Source of the DNA: Streptomyces parvus
Lineage (GTDB): Bacteria > Actinomycetota > Actinomycetes > Streptomycetales > Streptomycetaceae
Assembly (NCBI RefSeq): GCF_014648875.1
Contig: NZ_BMRY01000001.1
Location: 479,304-543,303 of the forward strand
Direction of reading: 5' to 3'
DNA: 64,000 bases
Position 1 is the stretch's first letter; the number at the start of each line of letters is the position of its first letter. The notes beneath the pieces were generated by a model. The model was not told the DNA's origin. It searched no databases and saw nothing but the letters and a program-made list of their open reading frames with translations. The position numbers and the translations under genes are program-made. Shown in pieces: positions 29,000 to 37,701 of this stretch.

Positions 29000-30190
29000 G
29001 TGAGCGACAGAACGGGACTGGCCGCTGTACTGACGGCAGCGCGGAATGCCGCGCCGGTGCACTCGCTCGATGTCGTGGCACGCGATCTGCGCGCGCGGTT
29101 CGGTGCGCGGTATGTGTCATTCCTCTTCGTGGACCTGGTCGGCAGCCGCCTGCTGCGGGTCAACGACATGTCCGGCACCTCCCGCGAGGGCCGGACCGAG
29201 AGGGTTCCGCTGGAGGGCAGCGGCATCTACGACAAGGTGCTGCGTTCCCAGAAGGTGGTGCAGGAGGACCAGAACGGGCGGGGTCAGCGCATCCTCGCCC
29301 CGGTGACCAACCGCGGTGACGTCATCGGCGTGCTGGAGCTGTTCCTCGACGCCGTCACCGAAGAGGTGCTGGCACAGATCGAGGACGCGGCGCACGCACT
29401 GGCGTACATCATCGTGACCGACCGCCGCTTCACCGATCTCTACCACTGGGGGAACCGCACCACGCCGGTCAGCCTGGCGGCGGAGATCCAGCGTCAGCTG
29501 CTCCCGTCCGCCGCCTCCTGCGACGCGGCGGAGTTCGCCCTCGCCGGGGCTCTGGTCCCGGCCGCGGACATCGCCGGGGACACCTACGACTACAGCCTCG
29601 ACAGCAACGACCTCCACCTGTCCGTCACCGACGCCATGGGCCACGACGTCAACGCCTCGCTGATCGCCACCCTCGTGGTGAACGCCTCGCGTGGCGCCCG
29701 CCGCGCCGGGGAGGAGCTCGCCGAACAGGCCCGCCAGATGCACCAGGCCCTCCTCGACCACGGGAACAGCACTTTCGCCACCGGACAGTTGCTCCGCATC
29801 GCCCTGGACGGCGGCCGCGCCCAGTTCGTCAACGCGGGCCACCCCGCGCCGCTCCGGCTGCGCGACGGCTCGGTCGGGGTGCTCGCCCCGCGGGTCGACA
29901 TGCCCTTCGGCTTTCCACCCCAGGGCCCGTACGAGATCCAGGAACTGGACCTGCGCCCCGGAGACCGGCTCCTGCTGTACACCGACGGCGTGCAGGAACG
30001 GGAATCGGCCTCGGTCGATCTGCCCGACATACTGCTCCGGACCGCCGCCGAGCACCCGCGTGAGGTCGTCCGCACGCTCGTCACCGCGGTCGCCGACGCC
30101 TACGACGGCCGCCCGCCCAAGGACGACGCCACCGTCCTGTGCCTGGACTGGCGCGGCCCCCGGAGCACGTCCCGCGAACCGGAGGCCTGA
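29000..30190 (+). CDS. GAF-like domain plus SpoIIE/PP2C Ser/Thr phosphatase
   Basis: This 396-residue protein has an N-terminal GAF-like sensor (about 10-135, RILAPVTNRGDVIGVLELFL) and a PPM/SpoIIE phosphatase domain (about 155-390). Metal-binding aspartates sit in ADIAGDTYDY, VTDAMGHDVNA and the C-terminal KDDATVLCLD. LLLYTDGVQE and FVNAGHPAPL are typical of anti-sigma-factor-antagonist phosphatases. There is no ATPase domain and no membrane segment. Tandem GTG codons occur at 28997 and 29000, and the second is better spaced from AGGAGG. Such enzymes usually act on anti-anti-sigma factors in partner switching. None is encoded nearby. Confidence 0.85.
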   Translation: MSDRTGLAAVLTAARNAAPVHSLDVVARDLRARFGARYVSFLFVDLVGSRLLRVNDMSGTSREGRTERVPLEGSGIYDKVLRSQKVVQEDQNGRGQRILAPVTNRGDVIGVLELFLDAVTEEVLAQIEDAAHALAYIIVTDRRFTDLYHWGNRTTPVSLAAEIQRQLLPSAASCDAAEFALAGALVPAADIAGDTYDYSLDSNDLHLSVTDAMGHDVNASLIATLVVNASRGARRAGEELAEQARQMHQALLDHGNSTFATGQLLRIALDGGRAQFVNAGHPAPLRLRDGSVGVLAPRVDMPFGFPPQGPYEIQELDLRPGDRLLLYTDGVQERESASVDLPDILLRTAAEHPREVVRTLVTAVADAYDGRPPKDDATVLCLDWRGPRSTSREPEA

Positions 30191-30254
30191 GCCCGCGCCG
30201 GGCGGCACCCGGCACCTGAGCCGCACCCGGCCCGCCCTCCCGGGCCCCGGCACC

Positions 30255-31268
30255 TCAGGCCGCCGCCCCCAGCCGCTCCCCGAAGAACCGCGTCCGCCGC
30301 GCGTCCAGCTCCGCCGCCTCGGCCGCCATCCCCCGGTACGCGAAGTGCCCCGCCGTCAGCACCTGGAGCTCGCGCTCACCGGCCAGCGCGTTGTGTACGG
30401 CGAACTGCCCCGGCGGCGGCACCGACGGGTCGAACAGCGCGGCCGCGACCAGCGTGGGCAGCGTCAGCCGGGTCGCCGCCGTCGCCGCGTCGAAGTAGCG
30501 CAGGACCTCCGTGACCTCGGGGTGCCCGCGGTGGTGCGCCCGGACCGCCTCGCCGCTGCCCGCGCAGGGCAGGGTCAGCCGCAGCGGGTGGTTCCCGAAG
30601 GTGGGCACGGTGAGCTGGGCCGCGCCGAAGCGGTCGTCCCACGGCAGCGCGAGCGCCCCGAGCCCGCCGCCGAAGCTCTCGCCGAGGTAGCCGAGGCGGG
30701 GCCCGCCCAGGAGGCCCGCCGACGCCAGCTCCGGCACCAGCGTTGTGAGCGCGGAGGCGGCGCACCACAGGTCGGCCGCGCAGTCCCCGATGACGTACGA
30801 GGCACGGGAGCCGATGCCGTGCAGGACATGCGCGTCGGCCACGTCCGAAATGCCGGCCACCCGCCCCCGCTCCCCCATGCCCCGTACGCACGGCAGGATC
30901 GTCGCGGCCCCGGGCAGCGGCGCCGGCAGGTCCCGGCCGGGTTCCCGGCGGCCGCCGTACCCGTGCCCGACGACGAATCCGTACCGCACGGGGCCCTCGG
31001 CGGGAAGGGCGAGCCAGCCGCCGAGCCGCACTCCGCCCACCGAGGTGAAGGCGACCCCGTGCACGCGGACGCCGTCGCGCTCCTCCTCCACCGGACCGAG
31101 GACCGGCCGCGGGTCCACCGCACGGGCTCGCGCGTACCGCTCGCGCCAGAACGCGTCGAAGTCGTCGGGAGCAGGCGGGACGGGAACGGTGAGCAGCGCG
31201 TCCGGCGCGTCGTACCCGTAGGCCGGGTCGAACGGGAAGTCGTGGGAGAGCGCGACGGATGAGGCCAT
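30255..31268 (-). CDS. Acetylxylan-esterase-like (AXE1 / cephalosporin-C deacetylase) hydrolase
   Basis: This 337-residue alpha/beta hydrolase begins ASSVALSHDFPFDPAYGYD and has FDAFWRERYARA, the start typical of AXE1 family esterases. The nucleophile is Ser198 in GESFGG. Asp in ALFDPSVPP and His in TAGHFAYRG are plausible triad partners. No signal peptide is present, so it would deacetylate imported acetylated sugars or oligosaccharides. The ATG at 31268 is preferred because the frame to 31454 only adds an unsupported leader. It is divergent from the sugar transporter operon, supporting a role in the same carbohydrate pathway. Confidence 0.8.
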   Translation of the reverse strand: MASSVALSHDFPFDPAYGYDAPDALLTVPVPPAPDDFDAFWRERYARARAVDPRPVLGPVEEERDGVRVHGVAFTSVGGVRLGGWLALPAEGPVRYGFVVGHGYGGRREPGRDLPAPLPGAATILPCVRGMGERGRVAGISDVADAHVLHGIGSRASYVIGDCAADLWCAASALTTLVPELASAGLLGGPRLGYLGESFGGGLGALALPWDDRFGAAQLTVPTFGNHPLRLTLPCAGSGEAVRAHHRGHPEVTEVLRYFDAATAATRLTLPTLVAAALFDPSVPPPGQFAVHNALAGERELQVLTAGHFAYRGMAAEAAELDARRTRFFGERLGAAA

Positions 31269-31562
31269 GCGGCGAGGGTAGACGCCGACCACCGACGGAA
31301 CGTCCGCCCCCGGGGGCGACGAATCGGTCACATCGCCTGTTGTTCTACAAAAACCGCGTTTACGGTTCAACGAACGGTTCAACAGCAGGACGCCGAGAAG
31401 TCGGGCGACAAGACGCAGAGATGTCGGGCGCGTTGCACGAGTGTGACCCAGCACCCTCTTGCGGATTCACGAACGACTGGCGCAGAGTGATGTATGCGCT
31501 TACAGGCAGCGCATACATAGCGCACAGCGCAGCATCCGGAATGCTCAAGGAGGAGCCCTCCC
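31269..31562. promoter_or_regulatory. Divergent control region of esterase and sugar-uptake operon
   Basis: The region contains AACCG-N6-CGGTT and a direct repeat GGTTCAAC spaced 12 bp (about 31350-31385), nearer the esterase, and the operator at 31491-31517, nearer the transporter. AAGGAGGAG (31547-31555) is a strong ribosome binding site for the binding-protein gene. No coding sequence is seen. Confidence 0.55.
31491..31517. promoter_or_regulatory. Operator of sugar ABC transporter operon
   Basis: A perfect inverted repeat TGTATGCGC-N9-GCGCATACA ends 45 bp before the binding-protein ATG. Its left half is itself the 14-bp pseudo-palindrome TGTATGCGCTTACA, matching the site in front of the LacI gene (TGAATGCGCTTTCA). 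The second TGTATGCGCT on the opposite strand could give a second, overlapping site. This is the expected repression position for a LacI regulator. Confidence 0.7.
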
Positions 31563-32807
31563 ATGTCCCGCATCGCCAGAACCGCTCCCGCCGGCATAGC
31601 GCTCGCCCTCGCCGTGACCCTCTCCGCCTGCGGCTCCTCCGGCGGCGACGTCGCGGCCGACGAGAAGCAGACGCTGACCGTGTGGGCCATGGGTGCCGAG
31701 GGCGAGAAGCTCGCGGACGTGGCCGAGGTCTACGAGAAGGCCAACCCGAACATCACGGTGAAGGTGACCCCGATCGGCTGGGACGTCGCCCACCAGAAGC
31801 TCGTCTCGGCAGCGGCGGCGGGCACCCTGCCCGACGTGGCGCAGATGGGCGGCAGTTACATGGGCGAGTTCGCCGAGCTGGGCGTGCTGGAGCCGGTGGA
31901 CACCAAGGTCTTCGACAAGAAGGACTTCTTCCCGGCGGGCTGGGAGCAGGGCGAGGTGGACGGCACCGCGTACGGCGTGCCCTGGTACGTCGACACCCGG
32001 GTCCTCTACTACCGCACGGACCTGGCCGAGAAGGCGGGCGTGAGCAAGGCCCCGGCGAACTGGAAGGAACTCCAGGACCTGGCGGGCGCGTACCAGAAGA
32101 AGGCCGGTACGAAGTGGGGGCTGTCCATCCAGCCCAGCGGCCTGGACACCGTGCAGAACTTCTACTCCTTCCTGTACTCGGCGGGCGGCGAGATCGTCAA
32201 CGCCGAGGGCGAGGCGGTCATCGACAGCCCGGAGGCGGTCAAGGCGCTCAAGGAGTACGGCAGTTACTTCGACAAGGGCCTGTCCAACAAGTCCGTCCAG
32301 CCCGGCTACGACGTGGTGAAGGACTTCGGCAACGGCCGGGTCCCGATGTTCTTCGGCGGCCCCTGGCACGTGACGCTGCTCAACGAGGGCCAGCCGCAGA
32401 TCAAGGGCAAGTGGGCCATCGCCCCCGTCCCGGCGGACGCCTCCTCCACCTCGATGGCCGGCGGCTCCTCGCTCGTCGTCTCCAAGGACAGCGAGCACAA
32501 GGCGGCGGCCACCGAGTTCATCCAGTACCTGACCGACACGAAGGGCCAGGCCGACTGGTACGAGCGGACGAAGGACCTGCCCGCCAACACCTCCGCGTGG
32601 GAGTCCGGCACGCTCGCCGACGACGCCGACCTCCAGACCTTCAAGCAGCAGATGGACACCGCCAAGTCCTCGCCCTCCCTGGCCAACTGGACCGAGATCA
32701 CCGACAAGGTGGACCAGGCCATCGCCAAGGTGACGCAGGGCAAGGCTTCCGCCGAGGACGCGCTGAAGACCGCGCAGTCCGAGATCGAAGGCCTCGTGAA
32801 GCAGTAG
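31563..32807 (+). CDS. Sugar ABC transporter substrate-binding lipoprotein
   Basis: This 414-residue family 1 solute-binding protein is of the CUT1 type (oligosaccharides). The signal ends in the lipobox VTLSACGSS (Cys23). The mature protein shows LTVWAMGAEGEKLADVAEVYEKANPNI, GTLPDVAQMGGSYMGEF and VPWYVDTRVLYYR. Aromatic residues in the SBP cleft (WYVD, FFGGPWHV, DWYERTKDLPANTSAW) fit an oligosaccharide ligand. It is the first gene of an operon with two permeases and a GH1 beta-glucosidase, resembling cebEFG-bglC. The ligand is probably a beta-glucoside oligomer. The sequence alone does not show which linkage. Confidence 0.88.
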   Translation: MSRIARTAPAGIALALAVTLSACGSSGGDVAADEKQTLTVWAMGAEGEKLADVAEVYEKANPNITVKVTPIGWDVAHQKLVSAAAAGTLPDVAQMGGSYMGEFAELGVLEPVDTKVFDKKDFFPAGWEQGEVDGTAYGVPWYVDTRVLYYRTDLAEKAGVSKAPANWKELQDLAGAYQKKAGTKWGLSIQPSGLDTVQNFYSFLYSAGGEIVNAEGEAVIDSPEAVKALKEYGSYFDKGLSNKSVQPGYDVVKDFGNGRVPMFFGGPWHVTLLNEGQPQIKGKWAIAPVPADASSTSMAGGSSLVVSKDSEHKAAATEFIQYLTDTKGQADWYERTKDLPANTSAWESGTLADDADLQTFKQQMDTAKSSPSLANWTEITDKVDQAIAKVTQGKASAEDALKTAQSEIEGLVKQ

Positions 32808-32809
32808 CC

Positions 32810-33796
32810 ATGAGCACCTCGACCACCACGAACGAGAAGGCCGCAGGGCCCGCGAAGGCGGGGGCGGGCGCATCCCCCTCCCCCGCCCCGGGCGGCGGCG
32901 GCCGCCGCAAGCGGACGCTGGGCATGCAGAACGCGGCGGGCTGGCTGTTCTCCACCCCGTTCCTCGTCCTGTTCGCCGTCTTCATGGCGTTCCCGATCCT
33001 CGCCACGCTGGCGATGAGCTTCACCGACTTCGGGCTGCGCAACGTGACGCGCCCGTGGGAGGCGGAGTTCATCGGGTTCGAGAACTACGTCGAGCTCTTC
33101 GGCGACGAGAAGTTCCTCAAGTCCCTCTTCAACACGGGGTACTTCGTGGTCGTCGGCGTACCGCTGACGATCGGGATCGGGCTGGTCGTCGCCGTCCTGC
33201 TGAACAACGGCATCGACCGGGCGCGGACCTTCTTCCGGGTCGGCTTCTACGCCCCGGTGGTCACCACCATCGTCGCGGTGGCCGTGGTCTGGCGGTTCGT
33301 GCTCGATCCGAGCGACGGGCTCATCGCGGGTCTCTTCTCCGAAGTGGGCCGGCCCGCACCGGACTTCCTCGGCTCCGAGACGCTGGCGATGCCGTCGCTG
33401 ATCGTCATGGCGGTCTGGCGGAACGTCGGAACGGTGATGGTGCTGTTCATCGCGGGCCTCCAGGCGATCCCCACCGAGGTGCGGGAGGCGGCGAAGCTGG
33501 ACGGCGCGAGCGTCTGGCACGAGTTCCGGTCCATCACGATCCCGCTGCTGCGCCCGACGGTCCTCTACGCCACGGTGATCACGACGATCGGCTACCTCAA
33601 CGTGTTCGAGGAGCCGTTCGTGATGACCCAGGGCGGCCCGTCCGACTCGACCCTCACGGTCTCGCTGAACATGTACCGCGAAGGGTTCAACTTCTTCCAC
33701 ATGGGCTACGCGAGCGCGATGGCGTACGTCCTGTTCGTGGTGATCATGGGCATCACGGTGCTCCAGCTCCGACTGCTGAAGGACAACACGAAATGA
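32810..33796 (+). CDS. Sugar ABC transporter permease, MalF/CebF type
   Basis: This 328-residue inner membrane permease has a 40-residue polar leader, then six helices starting with GWLFSTPFLVLFAVFMAFPILATLAMSF. The coupling loop EVREAAKLDGASVWHEFRSITIPLLRP, which docks on the ATPase, is complete. It starts 2 bp after the binding-protein stop and overlaps the next gene by ATGA. No ATPase gene is in the operon. In Streptomyces such transporters share the common ATPase MsiK, encoded elsewhere. Confidence 0.9.
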   Translation: MSTSTTTNEKAAGPAKAGAGASPSPAPGGGGRRKRTLGMQNAAGWLFSTPFLVLFAVFMAFPILATLAMSFTDFGLRNVTRPWEAEFIGFENYVELFGDEKFLKSLFNTGYFVVVGVPLTIGIGLVVAVLLNNGIDRARTFFRVGFYAPVVTTIVAVAVVWRFVLDPSDGLIAGLFSEVGRPAPDFLGSETLAMPSLIVMAVWRNVGTVMVLFIAGLQAIPTEVREAAKLDGASVWHEFRSITIPLLRPTVLYATVITTIGYLNVFEEPFVMTQGGPSDSTLTVSLNMYREGFNFFHMGYASAMAYVLFVVIMGITVLQLRLLKDNTK

Positions 33797-34695
33797 GCGC
33801 CACCAGCAGCGCCCCGGTCAAGAACGTGGGCGGCGCCCCGGTCAAGAGCCCGGGCAAGGGGTCCCGTCCGAAGCGGAGCACCGCCCGCCCCCTGATCTAC
33901 GTCCTGCTCTCGTTCGGCCTGCTGGTCATGTCGGCGCCCTTCCTCTGGATGGGGATCTCCGCCTTCAAGACGCAGAGCGAGCTGTCGGCCAGCCCGCCGG
34001 TGTGGATCCCCACCGAGTGGACCCTGACCAACTTCCGGCAGCTGCTCGACAAGCTGGACCTGCCGCTGTACTTCATGAACTCGGTGATCGTGGCGGTCCT
34101 GGTGACCGTCTCGAACCTGGTCTTCTGCTCGATGCTCGGCTACGCCCTGGCGAAGCTGAACTTCGTCGGCCGCAACAAGATCTTCGGGCTGGTGCTCGGT
34201 GCGCTGATGGTGCCCGGCAACCTGATGCTGCTGCCGCTGTTCGTGCTGATGAGCAAGCTCCAGCTGATCGACAGCTACGCGGGTCTGGTGCTGCCGTTCG
34301 CCGCCGGGGCCTTCGGGGTCTTCCTGATGCGCCAGTTCATGCAGTCGATCCCGGACGAGCTGCTGGAGGCGGCCCGGATGGACGGCGCGAGCGAGTGGTA
34401 CATCTTCTGGCGGATCGTGATGCCGCTGGTGAAGCCCGCCCTCGCGACGCTGTCGATCTTCACGTTCCTGGGTTCCTGGAACAACTTCGTCTGGCCGCTG
34501 ATCGCGACCAACGACCCCGACAAGTACACCCTTCCGGTCGCCCTGGCGACCTTCGCCACCGACCCCAACAAGGCGGGCGGCTCCAACGGGATGCTGATGG
34601 CCGGAGCCTTCCTGATCGTGCTGCCGGTGCTGGTCGTGTTCATCGCGCTCCAACGGCACTTCACGCAGGGCATCGCCACGGCGGGCATGAAGTAG
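33793..34695 (+). CDS. Sugar ABC transporter permease, MalG/CebG type
   Basis: This 300-residue permease has helices starting at about residue 33 (PLIYVLLSFGLLVMSAPFLWMGISAFKT). The coupling loop is IPDELLEAARMDGASEWYIFWRIVMPLVKP, and the MalG-type end is QRHFTQGIATAGMK. The ATG overlaps the stop of the preceding permease (ATGA), so the two pore subunits are translationally coupled. Confidence 0.9.
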   Translation: MSATSSAPVKNVGGAPVKSPGKGSRPKRSTARPLIYVLLSFGLLVMSAPFLWMGISAFKTQSELSASPPVWIPTEWTLTNFRQLLDKLDLPLYFMNSVIVAVLVTVSNLVFCSMLGYALAKLNFVGRNKIFGLVLGALMVPGNLMLLPLFVLMSKLQLIDSYAGLVLPFAAGAFGVFLMRQFMQSIPDELLEAARMDGASEWYIFWRIVMPLVKPALATLSIFTFLGSWNNFVWPLIATNDPDKYTLPVALATFATDPNKAGGSNGMLMAGAFLIVLPVLVVFIALQRHFTQGIATAGMK

Positions 34696-34787
34696 CGCCC
34701 GGATCAGCCGACTTCACACCAAGGCCGCATCCCACTCCGTAGCGAGCGCGGCCACACCCCACACCACCACCAGAAAGACATGTCGCG

Positions 34788-36023
34788 ATGACGAACACCC
34801 CTGCCCCGAACCCGGTCCCGGCCCGGCCGACGGCCTCCGTCCCGTTCCCCGAGGGCTTCCTCTGGGGCGCGTCCACGGCCGCCCACCAGATCGAGGGCAA
34901 CAACACCGACTGCGACTGGTGGGTCAAGGAGCACGCTGCCGGCACCCACATCGCGGAGCCGAGCCTGGACGCCTGCGACAGCTACCACCGCTGGCCCGAG
35001 GACATGGACCTGCTGGCCTCGCTCGGCTTCACCGACTACCGGTTCTCCATCGAGTGGGCCCGTATCGAGCCGGTCGAGGGCCGCTTCTCGCGCGCCCAGC
35101 TCGCCCACTACCGGCGGATGGTGGAGGGCGCGATCGAGCGCGGCCTTCGCCCGATGGTGACCCTGCACCACTTCACGGTCCCGCAGTGGTTCGAGGCGCG
35201 CGGCGGCTGGACGGCCGAGGGGGCGGTCGAGCTGTTCGCCCGGTACGTGGCGGCCTGCGCCCCGGTGATCTCCGAGGGGGTCTCCCACGTCTGCACGATC
35301 AACGAGCCGAACATGATCGCCGTGATGGCGGGCCAGGCCAAGCGCGGCGACAACAGCTTCCCGCCCGCCGGCCTGCCCACCCCCGACGACGAGACGACCG
35401 CGGCCGTCATCGCCGCCCACCACGCGGCGGTGAAGGAGGTCCGGGCCCTGGACGCGGGCATCCAGGTCGGCTGGACCATCGCCAACCAGGTCTACCAGGC
35501 CCTCCCCGGCGCGGAGGACGTCACCGCCGCCTACCGCCACCCGCGCGAGGACGTCTTCATCGAGGCGGCGCGCGGCGACGACTGGATCGGCGTGCAGTCC
35601 TACACCCGTACGCGGATCGGCCCCGACGGACCGATCCCGGCGGCCGACGACGTCGAGCGGACGCTGACGACGTGGGAGTACTACCCGGGCGCGGTCGGCG
35701 AGGCGCTGCGCCACACGGCCGAGGTCGTCGGGGACGTCCCGCTGATCGTCACGGAGAACGGCATCGCGACCGCCGACGACAGCCGCCGCGTCGACTACTA
35801 CACGGGCGCGCTGAACGAGGTCGCCTCGGCGCTTCAGGACGGCCTCGACATCCGGGGCTACCTGGCGTGGAGCGCGCTCGACAACTACGAGTGGGGCACC
35901 TACAAGGCCACGTTCGGCCTGATCGCGATCGACTGGGAGACCTTCGAGCGCACCCCGCGCGACTCGGCGAAGTGGCTGGGATCGCTGGGCCGCACCCGCG
36001 AACTCCCGCGCGCGCAGGCCTGA
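34788..36023 (+). CDS. Cytoplasmic GH1 beta-glucosidase
   Basis: This 411-residue glycoside hydrolase family 1 enzyme has the acid/base Glu173 in TINEPN and the nucleophile Glu323 in VTENG. The N-terminal GFLWGASTAAHQIEGNN forms part of the glycone site. It is shorter than the usual 440-480 residues. SYHRWPEDMDLLASLGFTDYRFSIEWARIEP and the C-terminal AWSALDNYEWGTYKATFGLIAID are intact. No signal peptide is present, so it hydrolyses imported beta-linked oligosaccharides. It lies 92 bp after the permeases, probably in the same operon, with a weak ribosome binding site. The arrangement copies bglC behind cebEFG. Confidence 0.9.
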   Translation: MTNTPAPNPVPARPTASVPFPEGFLWGASTAAHQIEGNNTDCDWWVKEHAAGTHIAEPSLDACDSYHRWPEDMDLLASLGFTDYRFSIEWARIEPVEGRFSRAQLAHYRRMVEGAIERGLRPMVTLHHFTVPQWFEARGGWTAEGAVELFARYVAACAPVISEGVSHVCTINEPNMIAVMAGQAKRGDNSFPPAGLPTPDDETTAAVIAAHHAAVKEVRALDAGIQVGWTIANQVYQALPGAEDVTAAYRHPREDVFIEAARGDDWIGVQSYTRTRIGPDGPIPAADDVERTLTTWEYYPGAVGEALRHTAEVVGDVPLIVTENGIATADDSRRVDYYTGALNEVASALQDGLDIRGYLAWSALDNYEWGTYKATFGLIAIDWETFERTPRDSAKWLGSLGRTRELPRAQA

Positions 36024-36083
36024 TTCACCCGCGCGCGTTCGCGCGCCTCGATACGGGGAGCCACCTGACGGCTCCCTCCGGTC

Positions 36084-36119
36084 CGGGAGCCGGCGGAACC
36101 TGACGACCGCCGGCTCCCG
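36084..36119. terminator. Terminator or attenuator after the GH1 gene
   Basis: A perfect 13-bp stem (CGGGAGCCGGCGG with CCGCCGGCTCCCG, 10-nt loop) lies 60 bp after the GH1 stop and about 58 bp before the secreted enzyme gene. The latter may thus have reduced read-through or its own promoter. Confidence 0.75.
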
Positions 36120-36177
36120 AGCCGCACGCACGAGCACTGTTCCCCTCTTCCCCCTTCTGCCACCAGGAGCCGGACCG

Positions 36178-37638
36178 ATGGACCGTCGCACGTTTCTCAC
36201 CGCCGCAGGGACCGGGGCCGCGGCCCTGTCGCTCGGAGCCGTGACCGCCCCCGCAACAGCGGCGGCCCCGGCAGACCCCCGCCTTCTGAAGCACTGGTTC
36301 GACGACACGTACCGCTCGATCGAGGCGATGACGACCGACTTCGGCCTGGTCACCGACAAGATCGACCTCAGGGGCGCGGGAGCTCCCGCCCAGTCCCCCC
36401 AGACCTCCCCCACCAACATCGGCTGCGGCCTGTGGTCGACGGTGGCGGCGGCAGGCCTGGGTGTGATCGGCGAAGGAGCGATGCTCCGGGCCCTGACGCG
36501 CACGGTCACAGCAGTGGAGAAGCTGGAGCGCCACCACGGCTTCTGGCTCAACTGGTATGACGCACACGACGGTTCGGTACTGACGGAGTGGCCCGGAACC
36601 GGGGCCCCGGTGCGCCCGTTCCTGTCCTCGGTGGACAACGCGTGGCTGGTGACGGGCCTGCGGACAGCCGCCGACGCGGCACCGACGCTACGCGCCCGCA
36701 TCGACCGCATCCTGGCCACGGCCGACTGGTCGTACTTCTACACGCCGTACGACCCGGCCGACCCGGTGGCGGGCCCCGGCCAGCTGCGCGGCGGCGTCTG
36801 GACGGACACGGAGGAGCCGACCCCGCACCACTACGGCGCGCTCAACACCGAGCCCCGCATGGCGAGTTACCTGGGCATAGCGGACGGCTCGCTCCCCGGC
36901 GACCACTACTGGCACCTGCTGCGCACGATGCTCCCGGAGCACGAGCAGGAGCAGAAGCCGGGCGGCGGTTACGTCACGGTCGACGGCGTACGCGTATGGA
37001 ACGGCCACTACACGCACCGGGGCCGGAAGGTGGTCCCCACCTGGGGCGGCTCGATGTTCGAGGCGCTGATGGTGCCGCTGTTCGTGCCGGAGCCGGAGTG
37101 GTCGCCGCGCGCGTGGGGCGTGACCCACCAGCGTTACGTACGCGGCCAGATCGACCACGGTCTGCGGGAGGCGCAGTACGGCTACTGGGGCTTCTCCCCC
37201 GCCAACGTCCCCGAGGACGGCTACCAGGAGTACGGGGTCGACGCGCTCGGCATGGCGGTCGACGGCTACGCCTCCAACACGGACCGCACGCACACGACGG
37301 ACGGCGAACCGCTCCCGCCCCCTTCCGCGTTCACCAACGGAGTCGTCACCCCGCACGCCTCCTTCCTGGCCCTGCCGTACGCGCGCCGGGACGCGGTGGC
37401 CAACCTGCGCGCGCTGGACCGGGACTTCGGCGCGTACGAGGAGGGGCTCGGCTTCCGGGACTCGGTGAACGTGTCGACGGGCCGGGTCAGCGACTTCATG
37501 CTCGCGCTGGACCAGGGCATGATCGTCGCGGCGCTCGCCCAGGAGCTGCGCCCGGGTCTGCTGCAACGCCCTTTCCGCACAGGGGGTTTCCGCTCGCGCG
37601 TCCGTCCGCTGCTGGAGCGGGAGCGGTTCTCGGTCTGA
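36178..37638 (+). CDS. Tat-secreted glycoamylase-like (GH144-type) enzyme
   Basis: This 486-residue protein has a twin-arginine signal (DRRTFLTAAGTGAAALSLGA, cleavage near APATAAAPA). The mature part follows the glycoamylase-like pattern (PF10091, the fold of GH144 endo-beta-1,2-glucanases). It has TNIGCGLWSTVAAAGLG and HHGFWLNWYDAHDG. It also has SSVDNAWLVTGL and the C-terminal VVTPHASFLALPYARR followed by LALDQGMIVAALAQEL. The usual substrate of GH144 is beta-1,2-glucan, but related families differ, so specificity is open. AGGAG precedes the ATG. Placed behind an oligosaccharide importer and GH1 gene, it probably generates the imported oligosaccharides. Confidence 0.75.
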   Translation: MDRRTFLTAAGTGAAALSLGAVTAPATAAAPADPRLLKHWFDDTYRSIEAMTTDFGLVTDKIDLRGAGAPAQSPQTSPTNIGCGLWSTVAAAGLGVIGEGAMLRALTRTVTAVEKLERHHGFWLNWYDAHDGSVLTEWPGTGAPVRPFLSSVDNAWLVTGLRTAADAAPTLRARIDRILATADWSYFYTPYDPADPVAGPGQLRGGVWTDTEEPTPHHYGALNTEPRMASYLGIADGSLPGDHYWHLLRTMLPEHEQEQKPGGGYVTVDGVRVWNGHYTHRGRKVVPTWGGSMFEALMVPLFVPEPEWSPRAWGVTHQRYVRGQIDHGLREAQYGYWGFSPANVPEDGYQEYGVDALGMAVDGYASNTDRTHTTDGEPLPPPSAFTNGVVTPHASFLALPYARRDAVANLRALDRDFGAYEEGLGFRDSVNVSTGRVSDFMLALDQGMIVAALAQELRPGLLQRPFRTGGFRSRVRPLLERERFSV

Positions 37639-37657
37639 GGGCGGCGGTACGGTCCGC

Positions 37658-37701
37658 AGGAGCCGCCGTCCGCCCCCCGTCCGGGGCGGGCGGCGGCTCC
37701 T
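37658..37701. terminator. Bidirectional terminator
   Basis: AGGAGCCGCCGTCCGCCCC pairs with GGGGCGGGCGGCGGCTCCT (19 bp, one mismatch, 6-nt loop) between the convergent secreted-enzyme gene and the HTH-DUF2690 gene, overlapping the stop codon of the latter. Confidence 0.85.

Noticed and set aside
31563..36023. Calling the operon cebEFG-bglC outright
   Set aside because: Gene order fits, but the upstream site is not the CebR box TGGGAGCGCTCCCA and the following secreted enzyme is not a cellulase, so cellobiose specificity is not supported.
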